From IMG/VR virus record IMGVR_UViG_3300047157_000040, positions 1-41,418 of that record: 41,418 bases of DNA; one strand, 5' to 3'. The notes beneath the pieces are model-generated. The model had not been told where the DNA came from, ran no database searches, and saw nothing but the letters and a program-made list of their open reading frames with translations. Both the position numbers and the translations under genes were made by a program. This document shows positions 9,247-16,310 of this stretch, piece after piece. How positions within the stretch are numbered: the stretch's first letter is position 1; every line of letters begins with the position of its first letter. This DNA is from a virus.

Positions 9247-9353
9247 TTAGGTGGTGGATGGACTACTGACTGCCTTCATTATTTCTTTTAGGTCTTTAAT
9301 GTCCTGTGCCATTTCTAATAATTTATTTTCTAACCATTTGGGTTCATTGGCAT
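9247..9353 (-). CDS. Possible small gene between terL and portal, frame-broken
   Basis: ATG at 9353-9351 has a well placed AAGGAG. The first codons read MPMNP, then a stop; in the next frame the text continues KWLENKLLEMAQDIKDLKEI and ends SSPSTT at TAA 9249-9247. Together this is a 35-residue amphipathic helix with a tail. It fills the only gap between the terminase and portal genes. No family recognised. Confidence 0.4.
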
Positions 9354-9363
9354 ATACTTCTCC

Positions 9364-10654
9364 TTATACTATCCAACTTAAATCAGTCTCAGGGAGTTCC
9401 CTTCCCCAGACACTATCATTACCTGTAAACACTACATCTGTTACACATAAGTAACGAAATGCATCACTGGCATGTGAAGTCCAGTCATGGACTGGTCTTT
9501 GTGACCATATCTTTTTCTTATCATCATAACTACTTCTATATTGTAGTAATGCTTCTAATCCTTTCTTGGTTTTTTCTTCATCAAACCAACACTTGTTTAA
9601 ATAAGTTCTAGTTGTATCAATACCATCCATAACCTTTAACTTAGGTGCTACTTGAAAGTCTATGCCTAGGTCAAATGCTAGGTCTCGTCTTGACTTACCA
9701 GTAGAAAATTCTCTAACTACTATATCATGTGGTGCTATGTGTGCACCATAATGATAACCCTTTTTGATTAAGTACATCTATATAGTAAGGCAATCCTTCG
9801 TTTGAGTTTTCATAATAATCTATAACGTGTACTGCTTTACCAACAAATTGTACAAACCATATACTGGTTGCATCTGAGACTCCGAGGTCCCAGCTTGTTA
9901 CTACTTGTTTAGACGGGTCATAAGGGACTTTCCCCACTCGGTCTTCTTCATAAGCAGTTTCAATCTCTTTAGCATAATACGCACCTCTAAGTGCAGCAGA
10001 CCAAGAACACTCGTATTCTTGTTCAAATTCAGTCTCTGCCATATCCTGTTTCGCAAGTTCCAGTTCCTCATCATCTAATATCCCTGTTTCACTCGCCTTG
10101 TATAAGAATCTGGCCCATCCCTTCCTCTCTGGAGCAGAGTGATATAAATCATAAAATTCGTTCTTCCCTTTAGGTGTACCAATAAATATGGCATAACCTT
10201 TCCTATCTGAGAGTGCCGGCCTTATAACCTCTGAGAACATCTTAGGGTTCATCTGGGCATACTCATCTAATACTACACCGTCAAGATAAATTCCACGGAG
10301 AGTGTCATAGTTATCAGCTCCGTACAGTTGTATCCTAGCTCCCATGAAGTCAGCTCTTAGTTCCGCTTCATTAAACTTAACCTCAGGGAATACGCTGCAT
10401 AGTCTTTTTAATTCATCCCAAGCAACTGTCTTAGCCTGCTTAAATAGTGGTGCTATGTACGCATATCTAGGTTGTCTCTTACCAGCTTGTATATCTTCTA
10501 CAGAACTTTTGATTAACTGGTTTATAGCAAATACAGTCTTACCAAACCTTCTGTGACATACAACAACATTAAATCTATCTAGATTAGTATGTAAGTGTTT
10601 CTGTAAATCCCTAGGTGTATAGGGAATTACTATGGATTTCCTCTCCTCTTGCAT
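9364..10654 (-). CDS. terL: Terminase large subunit, frame-broken
   Basis: ATG at 10654. Residues 33-40 (CHRRFGKT) form the Walker A motif, 127-132 (VVLDEY) the Walker B motif, and 157-163 (FIGTPKG) the coupling motif III. A nuclease aspartate lies in SWDLGVSDA (D256). At about 9770 the frame changes and the rest of the nuclease domain follows: KKGYHYGAHIAPHDIVVREF and HASDAFRYL, holding the last metal-binding Asp. The full product would be about 430 residues, normal for packaging ATPase-nucleases. It follows terS and precedes the portal. Confidence 0.9.
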
Positions 10655-10659
10655 AAATA

Positions 10660-11249
10660 CTAGTGTACTTTGCCTTCCTTATTCTTTAGTAATTGATTAG
10701 CGTCTGCAATGTCAGCCTCATCGTTGGCCCATTGTATGTCAAACTGTCTATCCTCTACAACAACATGGTGTTTCGGGGACCATCCGGCCTGAGTCTTTAA
10801 CCAAAACGTAGTCATGCTAGGAGATTCCCCGCTAACCGCCATTTCATAAGCTACACCTGCTACTCTTGCGGTGCGTTTCTCTTTACCTACTAGTAAATTG
10901 TGTGCATAATATTTAGTTAGAGTAGCATTACTAATACCCATTACTTTAGCTATAGTATGCTGGTCTAATCCTATAGTAACCATCTCTTCTACCTTAGAAT
11001 AATCGTCATCTGTAGGTTTATACGTCTGTCCACTCTTTTGATTCTAGACTTTTTACCACCAGCTTTCTTAGATTCTGCACTAAGACCACCAGTAGGTCGA
11101 CCTTTCTTACGCTCTATCTTTAATACAGCATCTGCTGGGACCACACCCTTTGCTGATGCTACTGCATATCGTAGTTCTTCTTCGAGTTCTTTTTCTATTT
11201 CTCTAATCTCATCTTCTGAGTCTACAGAAATTTCACCTTTATTTGCCAT
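10660..11249 (-). CDS. terS: Terminase small subunit, frame-broken
   Basis: The first frame (ATG 11249) gives an acidic helix and a basic AT-hook-like stretch (KKGRPTGGLSAESKKAGGKK). At about 11030 the frame changes and the protein continues GQTYKPTDDDYSKVEEMV and a helix-turn-helix QHTIAKVMGISNATLTKYY. The C-terminus follows through WLKTQAGWSPKHH to 10660. The combined length of about 196 residues and the HTH suit the DNA-recognition subunit of terminase. No good Shine-Dalgarno stands before the ATG. The gene heads the leftward late unit. Alternatively these are two genes, but the second frame has no good start before the HTH. Confidence 0.75.
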
Positions 11250-11257
11250 ATACTATT

Positions 11258-11263
11258 ATTATA
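11258..11263 (-). promoter_or_regulatory. Possible leftward -10 element before terS
   Basis: On the minus strand a perfect TATAAT ends eight bases before the terS ATG. A transcript from it would begin about two bases before the ATG, a leaderless message, and no Shine-Dalgarno is seen. There is no good -35 hexamer. A second TATAAT within GGTATAATAGTACC lies near 11371-11376 and would give a normal leader. Confidence 0.35.
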
Positions 11264-11323
11264 CCATAAATTTAAATTAGTTATCCCTTCATTCCTAGAA
11301 TTCTTACAAAGTTTTCTTTTACC

Positions 11324-11337
11324 AGTATATATATACT
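11324..11337. promoter_or_regulatory. 14-bp palindrome, copy 1
   Basis: AGTATATATATACT is perfectly self-complementary and is followed by ATTAGT. The same 14 bases occur at 16342-16355 in the only other sizeable early intergenic region, followed by ACTAGT. Occurrence of one long AT palindrome in both control regions suggests a shared protein-binding site, for example an operator or a replication initiator site. Confidence 0.6.
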
Positions 11338-11562
11338 ATTAGTTTGGTTCTTTGGGGCTCATTCTAGGTACTATTATACCAGATAATATCTAAGTAATTA
11401 TGCATAGTGCCGAAAATAGTTGGTTATGCAAGGTACTACATTGAAAAAATAAGAATTTTATACGTGGGTTCCTTCGGCTCATGGACAAAATTCACAAAAG
11501 AGGTGCCCCCCCTTCCGCCTACGCTCCCTCCCCCCCACGCATATTCGGGGTTTTCTTACATG

Positions 11563-11662
11563 GGATGGGCTTTCTGGGATGGATGGCGTAGACTGGACCA
11601 GATAGGATGGATTCTTGGACCCATCATGGGATGGGATGGATGGAAAAAAGCAGAGGGGATGG
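11563..11662 (+). repeat. GGATGG repeat cluster
   Basis: Eight copies of GGATGG lie within 100 bases, at 11563, 11577, 11581, 11605, 11629, 11634, 11638 and 11657. Two are extended to GGATGGATTC followed by T or G and TGG (11605, 11657). The strand is strikingly G-rich, beside two C7 tracts just upstream. Clusters of short direct repeats beside terS or the early promoter fit an origin or packaging site. Confidence 0.7.
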
Positions 11663-11739
11663 ATTCGTGGATTTCATATATTCCTTGACATAATAACCAA
11701 GGCTCTCAAAGTTTTATTATCCATTGATTAAATTAATTG

Positions 11740-11768
11740 TTGACATATGAAATTGACTCAGGCATAAT
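11740..11768 (+). promoter_or_regulatory. Rightward sigma70-type early promoter
   Basis: TTGACA at 11740-11745, a 17-base spacer, and CATAAT at 11763-11768 (five of six consensus bases). It lies 44 bases before the first early gene. With no phage RNA polymerase seen, host polymerase would transcribe the early genes from here. An additional TTGACA near 11685 lacks a good -10. Confidence 0.8.
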
Positions 11769-11812
11769 TCACTTACTGGAATTGACCAGCACTTGCCAAG
11801 GAGGCACACAAA

Positions 11813-12037
11813 ATGAATGACCTAATAAAAGCAATCAAAGAAGTAGAGCAAAGAACTAATACGCTAGGCTATGCACTAGTAGAGACATTGAACGGTAACT
11901 ATGTACTCAAGCCACTAGCCAAAGCAGAGGCCAGAGGCGATAGCATAGAGATGGAATTCTGGGGCCCAGATATGGACAGTATCAAGGCTCAGAAAAAAGA
12001 GCATATTGCTCAAATGAAAGCCGATGGCTTACTATAA
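11813..12037 (+). CDS. Early hypothetical protein
   Basis: 74 residues, starting behind AAGGAGG with eight-base spacing. The N-terminus is helical (LIKAIKEVEQRTNTLGYAL) and the end is charged (SIKAQKKEHIAQMKADGLL). No domain was recognised. It is the first gene after the strong early promoter; by analogy with other phages such genes often act on host functions, but nothing in the sequence shows which. Confidence 0.65.
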   Translation: MNDLIKAIKEVEQRTNTLGYALVETLNGNYVLKPLAKAEARGDSIEMEFWGPDMDSIKAQKKEHIAQMKADGLL

Positions 12038-12055
12038 CTAACGGAGGATATTAAA

Positions 12056-12415
12056 ATGGAAAACAAAGAAATTAGAAGAATGATTAGCAAGATACCAGCA
12101 CCTCTAGAACTACACTTCTGGACAGGTGATGGGAATACATACTATTGTGAGTGGAACTCAGTCCGCAAGGGATACCCTCAAGGATGCGTTGATATTAAAT
12201 GCAAGGGCGGTCATATGACATACCTATTTCATCTCACTGAGATTGAGACTGATGAGTTTGAGATTAAGCCAGCCTTTAACTGGAAGCAAGGCACTCCATC
12301 CCTTGAGGTTGTTGAAGCCTATGTTGAGAACTGTGCAGATAGTATCTGGAAAACTATGTACTACTTCAAGCACATGCAGGATGTAGCCAGAACGATAATG
12401 AGAAGCAGTAAATAG
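12056..12415 (+). CDS. Early hypothetical protein
   Basis: 119 residues, with a perfect GGAGG eight bases before the ATG. Three Cys (CEWNS, GCVDIKCKGG) and many aromatic residues in the first half; the second half is helical (VEAYVENCADSIWKTMYYF). No family recognised. It is followed by a Rho-independent terminator that closes the first small operon. Confidence 0.6.
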   Translation: MENKEIRRMISKIPAPLELHFWTGDGNTYYCEWNSVRKGYPQGCVDIKCKGGHMTYLFHLTEIETDEFEIKPAFNWKQGTPSLEVVEAYVENCADSIWKTMYYFKHMQDVARTIMRSSK

Positions 12416-12438
12416 GCCTTAAACCGGTCCAACCTACC

Positions 12439-12459
12439 AAGCCCCTACCAAGGGGCTTT
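12439..12459 (+). terminator. Rho-independent terminator
   Basis: AAGCCCC at 12439-12445 pairs with GGGGCTT at 12452-12458 around a six-base loop, followed by TTCT. The stem and the flanking CTACC and CTAGGT recur at 13125-13147, so the two terminators share ancestry or a common function. Confidence 0.7.
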
Positions 12460-12530
12460 CTAGGTGATTCAGATGTACAAAAGGGCAAGTTTGGCCCCCT
12501 CAAGAGCCAAGCGACATATAAGGATATAAC

Positions 12531-12761
12531 ATGACACAAAAAGAACTAGAACAAGCCCTAACAAGGCTAGCAGAAATTGAGCCTACTGGAGTAGTAGCTG
12601 GGCTCATCTATGAGAGTGAGGCAGAGGATACATTCTGTGAGCACTGTGGCCAGCCTACAGGCTACGGTAGAGGCTCAGAGCCTAGCCGATATGATACGAT
12701 GGTATGCTCTACAGAGTGTGCCAAGGAACTCTTCCCTAATGACTATAACTGGAGCAAATAA
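12531..12761 (+). CDS. Small zinc-ribbon-like protein
   Basis: 76 residues. Two cysteine pairs, CEHCGQPTG at about 36-44 and CSTEC near 59-63, could bind one zinc. The N-terminal 25 residues form a helix (ELEQALTRLAEIEPTG). RBS-like AAGGATATAAC precedes the ATG. The stop overlaps the next start as TAATG, so the pair is coupled. Role unknown. Confidence 0.6.
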   Translation: MTQKELEQALTRLAEIEPTGVVAGLIYESEAEDTFCEHCGQPTGYGRGSEPSRYDTMVCSTECAKELFPNDYNWSK

Positions 12762-13105
12762 TGAAAGCATGGAAAAACAGAACTACACTACCAATAGACC
12801 AAAATACTGGAACTATTTTTAAGATTCAAATGAGGCTACCTCATAAGCATGTCAATCATTTATACACTGTAAATATTGGAGCCCATTTGATGACCAATGA
12901 TGACACTGAGGAGGTTACAATTTGCACGCTTGATGGTAAGACTGTAACCTATGGCATGGGCCATACTTACTCAAGCCCTGCCACTCTTCAAGAGATTGCA
13001 GACTGGGTAGCTGAAAAGATTGATGAGAATGCCCGAATTAATGCGGAGTATGACAGAGAGATGATTGAGGAGGAATACCTGCAAAGGAGCGGTAATATTT
13101 ACTAG
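12761..13105 (+). CDS. Early hypothetical protein
   Basis: 114 residues, coupled to the zinc-ribbon gene by a one-base overlap. Beta-rich middle (VTICTLDGKTVTYGMGH) and a helical, acidic end (IADWVAEKIDENARINAEYD). No family recognised. The operon ends with the second twin terminator. Confidence 0.6.
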   Translation: MKAWKNRTTLPIDQNTGTIFKIQMRLPHKHVNHLYTVNIGAHLMTNDDTEEVTICTLDGKTVTYGMGHTYSSPATLQEIADWVAEKIDENARINAEYDREMIEEEYLQRSGNIY

Positions 13106-13124
13106 GCCCTAGGCCTGCCCTACC

Positions 13125-13147
13125 AAGCCCCTTAACTGGGGCTTTTT
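13125..13147 (+). terminator. Rho-independent terminator
   Basis: AAGCCCC at 13125-13131 pairs with GGGGCTT at 13138-13144 around TTAACT, followed by TTT. It ends the two-gene unit at 12531-13105 and is nearly identical to the one at 12439-12459. Confidence 0.8.
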
Positions 13148-13172
13148 AGGTAACTAAACCAAGGAGGTAAGA

Positions 13173-13796
13173 ATGTATAAAAAAGATAATAAAATAATCG
13201 CAGATTTTTTGCTGGCCAGCCCAGACAATATGGTAAGGGGTTTTACTTTTGTATTGCTATCAATCCAGCAACCAACTCAAGGCCTAGCAGATAAAATGTT
13301 TGAGGTAGACCAGCAAGGGTTAGAGTGTAGGCATTTAAATTATGGTAAGACTGTCACAAAAAGAGACGGGCTTGCATATGTACAAGCCAACAAACGGGCC
13401 ATATTTGAGAGATTAACTCAGCATGTAAGCCAAGGCCTTGATGATGTAGAAAACATCTCAAAAGCCCTGCTTTTTGTTTACGACACGCCAAACCTAGGAA
13501 TGGTTAAATCTGCATTCGTGCTCCAGCTACTAGGATTTAATGTTTCCTGCATTGATAGTCATAATCTTAAACGCCTAGGCTGGAAACAGTCTCAAGTATC
13601 ATTGCCTAAAACCTTAAAGCATGAGTCCAAAATGCGAAAGATTAGAGCCTATGTATCCCAGACCCAGCAAAAAGGGACCGCTTACTGGTGGGATAGCTGG
13701 TGCCATTATGTAGCAGGAAACATAGCCAATAAGAAATTGACTACAGGCCAGCAGGTTAGTAATTACCACATAAAGGCCATTTTACCCAAGGCCTAG
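13173..13796 (+). CDS. HhH-GPD-like protein, possible DNA glycosylase
   Basis: 207 residues behind CCAAGGAGGTAAG. Residues about 105-130 read DTPNLGMVKSAFVLQLLG followed by CIDSHNLKRLGW. This pattern, a hairpin-like turn with G.VKSAF, then a hydrophobic helix and a D.HNLKR segment, resembles helix-hairpin-helix DNA glycosylases, where a lysine in the hairpin and a later aspartate are catalytic. Other regions are unrecognised and the protein is divergent. It could repair or edit modified bases, or may have lost activity. The functional call is inference. Confidence 0.4.
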   Translation: MYKKDNKIIADFLLASPDNMVRGFTFVLLSIQQPTQGLADKMFEVDQQGLECRHLNYGKTVTKRDGLAYVQANKRAIFERLTQHVSQGLDDVENISKALLFVYDTPNLGMVKSAFVLQLLGFNVSCIDSHNLKRLGWKQSQVSLPKTLKHESKMRKIRAYVSQTQQKGTAYWWDSWCHYVAGNIANKKLTTGQQVSNYHIKAILPKA

Positions 13797-13826
13797 GTAT
13801 TACCCAACTAATAAAAGTCCCTAGAA

Positions 13827-13860
13827 TCGAAGATTTCGAGCCCAGTTATCCAAGCTGGGC
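13827..13860 (+). other. Two adjacent hairpins
   Basis: TCGAA/TTCGA (13827-13831 and 13835-13839, three-base loop) is followed directly by GCCCAG/CTGGGC (13840-13845 and 13855-13860, nine-base loop). No T run follows. They lie after the HhH-GPD-like gene and 43 bases before a promoter. They could form a transcript end, a processing site or a small structured RNA. Confidence 0.45.
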
Positions 13861-13902
13861 CAAGGATTCCCAATTATTTTCAATTTATTTGCATTTTAGG
13901 GG

Positions 13903-13932
13903 TTGACAGGATTTATAGATTCGTGCTAAAAT
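13903..13932 (+). promoter_or_regulatory. Sigma70-type promoter
   Basis: TTGACA at 13903-13908, an 18-base spacer, and TAAAAT at 13927-13932. It stands 40 bases before the gene at 13972 and would start the next early operon. Confidence 0.7.
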
Positions 13933-13971
13933 TCTTACCAGAAATTAAATAATAATACCAAGGAGGTAAAA

Positions 13972-14136
13972 ATGTCGTTTAGAAAAATGTTTACAGAACA
14001 CTTAGTAATTGAGGGATGGAGCAATTGTTGTGATTCCCCAGTATATACTCCCAATACAGATGGGATAGGGCTTTGCTCACATTGTGGTGAGTGGGCTGAA
14101 ATTGTACAAATTGAGGAGGATGATGCCGATGAGTAA
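13972..14136 (+). CDS. Small zinc-ribbon-like protein
   Basis: 54 residues behind CCAAGGAGGTAAAA. A CC pair (NCCDSPVY) and a CSHCGEW motif could bind zinc; the end is very acidic (EEDDADE). The stop region overlaps the next start. Such small zinc ribbons are common in phage early regions; its partner is unknown. Confidence 0.6.
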   Translation: MSFRKMFTEHLVIEGWSNCCDSPVYTPNTDGIGLCSHCGEWAEIVQIEEDDADE

Positions 14137-14290
14137 TGAAAAGACTATAAAAATTATGGGTTATTTTGACAAGGAGGTTGAGAAAACCAAGGAAGAGTAT
14201 GTAAAAATATGGATTGAGAATGCCTCTTTATCCAGATTGTGTATTTGTGATGGAGGCAAGGCATTTTACAATGATGTAATATTTTATTAA
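14129..14290 (+). CDS. Small early protein, intact member of a tandem pair
   Basis: 53 residues; I choose ATG 14129 (MSNEKTIKIMGYF) over an upstream GTG because it sits behind GAGGAGGATG and has a decayed copy beginning at the matching ATG at 14301. The protein has a charged N-terminus and a CICDGGKAFYND end. No family recognised. Confidence 0.55.
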   Translation: MSNEKTIKIMGYFDKEVEKTKEEYVKIWIENASLSRLCICDGGKAFYNDVIFY

Positions 14291-14300
14291 GGATGAGATA

Positions 14301-14463
14301 ATGAGTAATGACTTGACTGAGTAAAAATTATGGGATTATTATGTACAAGGAGCAACATGAGAAAATTAGGAAGATCTATGTAAGTAATAGTGGATGATGA
14401 AGTATCAGTCCAGATTGTGAAACTATGTGATGGAGGCAAGGCTGACATTACATACAGAGAGTG
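14301..14463 (+). pseudogene. Decayed or frame-broken copy of 14129-14290
   Basis: It begins ATGAGTAATGA like the intact gene, keeps AAAAATTATGGG and ends with codons for LCDGGKAD..., matching CICDGGKA of the intact copy. It carries a TAG or TAA at codon eight in frame one, and its similar segments lie in at least three frames (KIMG, EKIRKIYV, VIVDDEVSVQIVKLCDGG). So it is a tandem duplicate that is either dead or damaged by sequence errors. Confidence 0.55.
14332..14359 (+). repeat. Duplicated start-signal module, copy 1
   Basis: GGGATTATTATG followed by TACAAGGAGCAACATG. The same text, one base pair triplet shorter, occurs at 14498-14524, where it gives a good RBS and start for the gene at 14522. 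Here the ATG opens only an eight-codon frame, so this copy may be a leftover of the duplication. Confidence 0.6.
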
Positions 14464-14497
14464 AACTAAGGAGAAAACAAATCAATATGATTATATA

Positions 14498-14524
14498 GGG
14501 ATTATATGTACAAGGAGCAACATG
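14498..14524 (+). repeat. Duplicated start-signal module, copy 2
   Basis: GGGATTATATG followed by TACAAGGAGCAACATG, containing AAGGAG and the ATG of the gene at 14522-14707. It repeats the module at 14332-14359. Confidence 0.6.
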
Positions 14525-14707
14525 GATAATTATACTAAAATGAATAGAGAAATCAATGACTTAGCCAAGAAACTATCTAAGATAGATAATACAGAGGCTA
14601 AGCAAAAGCTGACATTTCATGGTAAGAGACAATACAGAAACTCCAGAAGTCCTCTTGACATGACACCAGCACAGGAAAATGCATGGTTAAGAAGTGGAGG
14701 ATTTTAG
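14522..14707 (+). CDS. Small early protein
   Basis: 61 residues from the ATG in the repeated AAGGAGCAACATG module. Basic and mainly helical (REINDLAKKLSKIDN), with a RSPLDMTPAQENAWLRSGGF end. The stop TAG directly abuts the GTG of the next gene. No family recognised. Confidence 0.55.
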   Translation: MDNYTKMNREINDLAKKLSKIDNTEAKQKLTFHGKRQYRNSRSPLDMTPAQENAWLRSGGF

Positions 14708-15112
14708 GTGCCTAAGAATTTACATAAGGAATATGTTTTAGCGGATAGGTCTATTGTTACTATTGCTAGAATTATGGAGGCAACTGGGCTCAGTTATGTT
14801 GGTGCTTATAGCAGGCTCCAGCGTTCTGCCCAGCCAGATTACATATGGGCTGAGATGGGGCATGGAGGCAAGCAACTGCAGACTTCAACAAAGAAATGGA
14901 AAAATGAGCCAGATGAGGTCGTTGCAGGGATACAATTGAAAGCCAGCTGGATGGATGGCATGTTGCATACTCTTGCTGGCCCTCCACATGATAGACATGG
15001 GCTTGTGATGACCAAAAAGGATGTTAGGTCTTTGCTAGCCTATCGTGAAGAGATGCGTCAGCAGTGGCGTGATGGTAATAATAATATACTAAATATGGAG
15101 GTAGAAAAATGA
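14708..15112 (+). CDS. Early hypothetical protein
   Basis: 134 residues from a GTG (GGAGGATTTTAG before it), directly after the previous stop. The first part (LADRSIVTIARIMEATGLSY, AYSRLQRS) has a helix-turn-helix look, so DNA binding is possible. The C-terminal part is basic and helical (KKDVRSLLAYREEMRQQW). The stop overlaps the next start as ATGA. Confidence 0.55.
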   Translation: MPKNLHKEYVLADRSIVTIARIMEATGLSYVGAYSRLQRSAQPDYIWAEMGHGGKQLQTSTKKWKNEPDEVVAGIQLKASWMDGMLHTLAGPPHDRHGLVMTKKDVRSLLAYREEMRQQWRDGNNNILNMEVEK

Positions 15113-15423
15113 TTAGAGTAGATTCAAAAAAATGTAATGAACTTTATCATAAGCTAGTTGATAAGGTAGTTTCTATAGAGGGTCAACATTTAGATATTTG
15201 GGATGTTCCTTGTAAAGGCGATGCCAAAGAAAGGAAAGAATATTATCTGTTAAATAAATTTGAGTGTGTTAAAAGCTATTATTACTATGAGTGTTTAAAT
15301 GCTTGGCTTAGTGTTGAAGAAATGGAGCAAGATGTGGGCTTTGATTCTTTGTATTTAGATGTAATAGAGATTGTTACAGGTAAACTACCATTACGGATTA
15401 ATAGCTATAGGGAGGATGTATGA
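15109..15423 (+). CDS. Early hypothetical protein
   Basis: 104 residues, coupled to the previous gene by ATGA and preceded by ATGGAGGTAG. Aromatic-rich centre (VKSYYYYECLNAWLSVEE) and several Cys. No family recognised. Its stop overlaps the next start in the same way. Confidence 0.55.
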   Translation: MIRVDSKKCNELYHKLVDKVVSIEGQHLDIWDVPCKGDAKERKEYYLLNKFECVKSYYYYECLNAWLSVEEMEQDVGFDSLYLDVIEIVTGKLPLRINSYREDV

Positions 15424-15641
15424 GTACATTTAAATGGTTAAATGAATTAGAGAAAGAAATAATTAGGAAAAATACTGTAAAAAAAGCCCTAAGAAAAGAG
15501 ATTGATGCTAAAATAGAGCAACTAAGGGCCCTTGAAATTGACTTAGAGAAGACAGTTGAAAAGGCGTTAGCTACAGGCCAGCCCAGTCGAGAGGATGTTG
15601 AGTGGGACTTGATGGATAAACGAGTAAATGGAGGAAAATAA
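15420..15641 (+). CDS. Small coiled-coil protein
   Basis: 73 residues, preceded by GGGAGGATGT. The central part is a charged coiled coil (KEIDAKIEQLRALEIDLEKT). The stop overlaps the next start as TAATG. Role unknown. Confidence 0.55.
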   Translation: MSTFKWLNELEKEIIRKNTVKKALRKEIDAKIEQLRALEIDLEKTVEKALATGQPSREDVEWDLMDKRVNGGK

Positions 15642-15808
15642 TGGATGCACTACAAACACTTAGAGAGTTAGGAATGAATGTATATGATGGCTCAGATATT
15701 GAGTTCTTCTTGAAATATGGTATAACATTAACAATGTTGATGGGTGACGAGCCTATACCAGAAGAAACACTTAAAAAAATAAGGGAGGATTATGACCAAT
15801 CCAAATAA
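15641..15808 (+). CDS. Small early protein
   Basis: 55 residues (MDALQTLRELGMNVYDGSD...), with GGAGG before the ATG and TAATG coupling to the upstream gene. Acidic, with a hydrophobic middle (FFLKYGITLTMLM). Its last codons overlap the start of the following gene. Confidence 0.5.
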   Translation: MDALQTLRELGMNVYDGSDIEFFLKYGITLTMLMGDEPIPEETLKKIREDYDQSK

Positions 15809-15929
15809 CAATCAGAACTTTAATGATGAGGCCCTAAGGATTAATAGGTCTTTGAAAAAAGAGAATGATAAACTAAAAGAAGAAATACAAAAACTACAGG
15901 AGGAGTTAAATGATAAAGAGAGACATTAA
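15792..15929 (+). CDS. Small coiled-coil protein
   Basis: 45 residues starting inside the previous gene, behind GGGAGGATT. Residues 18-42 form a heptad-like, highly charged helix (LKKENDKLKEEIQKLQEEL), likely a leucine-zipper-type dimeriser. Its end overlaps the next start. Confidence 0.5.
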   Translation: MTNPNNNQNFNDEALRINRSLKKENDKLKEEIQKLQEELNDKERH

Positions 15930-16083
15930 TGGTGTGCCTTATACCTATGAAAATAAGGATGAGCTGGCCTTTGGTACAGACTTTGAGGATAGTTGGGATA
16001 ATGCTATGGCATACGCCCACTATATTATGACTACGCCAGAGTTTGAAAAAGATATGAAAGAATGGTTGGATAAGAATGACTGA
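15910..16083 (+). CDS. Small early protein
   Basis: 57 residues (MIKRDINGVPYTYENKDELA), beginning within the previous gene with AGGAG before it. Aromatic and acidic, with AMAYAHYIMTTPEFEKDM. It overlaps the next start at 16076. No family recognised. Confidence 0.5.
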   Translation: MIKRDINGVPYTYENKDELAFGTDFEDSWDNAMAYAHYIMTTPEFEKDMKEWLDKND

Positions 16084-16282
16084 TATCAATAGCATGACTG
16101 GAAGAAATTGGGAAGTGGACCATGAACTGGTAGATGTAGCATTAATGCTTAAGAAGTACAGGAATCTACAATATGATGCAGACTTTGAAGAGAATATAAA
16201 AGATTATAACTTCTACAAAGCTAGAGCAGATTACTACCAAGAACTTGTTGACAAAGGACAAGAATATGACCCACAATTTTAA
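16076..16282 (+). CDS. Small early protein
   Basis: 68 residues, last of the chain of overlapping small genes. Charged and helical (VDVALMLKKYRNLQYDADFE) with an aromatic ADYYQELVDKGQEYDPQF end. Function unknown. Confidence 0.5.
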   Translation: MTDINSMTGRNWEVDHELVDVALMLKKYRNLQYDADFEENIKDYNFYKARADYYQELVDKGQEYDPQF

Positions 16283-16310
16283 TTGCATAACATAAAATAG
16301 TTGGTACAAT
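16283..16310 (+). promoter_or_regulatory. Possible sigma70-type promoter
   Basis: TTGCAT at 16283-16288, 16-base spacer, TACAAT at 16305-16310. It would transcribe through the inverted repeats that follow. It could drive a small RNA or the SSB operon. Confidence 0.5.

Larger units (their letters stand above)
11250..11812. other. Divergent control region, no supported gene
   Basis: A 563-bp stretch between the leftward late genes and the rightward early genes. It holds the 14-bp palindrome at 11324-11337, three copies of a TACTATTA motif (11251, 11335, 11370), two C7 tracts (11506-11512 and 11530-11536), a cluster of GGATGG copies (11563-11662) and a rightward promoter (11740-11768). The local composition is unlike the flanking genes. 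Likely jobs, by position, are promoter control, replication origin or packaging recognition; none is proved. Confidence 0.7.

Noticed and set aside
11407-11688. 94-codon Trp/Gly/Pro-rich ORF in the divergent control region
   Set aside because: Its unusual composition follows from the GGATGG repeats and C tracts, it has no good RBS and matches no family I recognise. Treated as non-coding.
13810-13862. Possible tRNA (TTCGA and stem pairs)
   Set aside because: No cloverleaf with acceptor, D and anticodon arms can be formed; only two separate hairpins.
14084-14128. Upstream GTG start for the gene at 14129
   Set aside because: It overlaps the zinc-ribbon gene by 53 bases and the ATG at 14129 is supported by the tandem copy.
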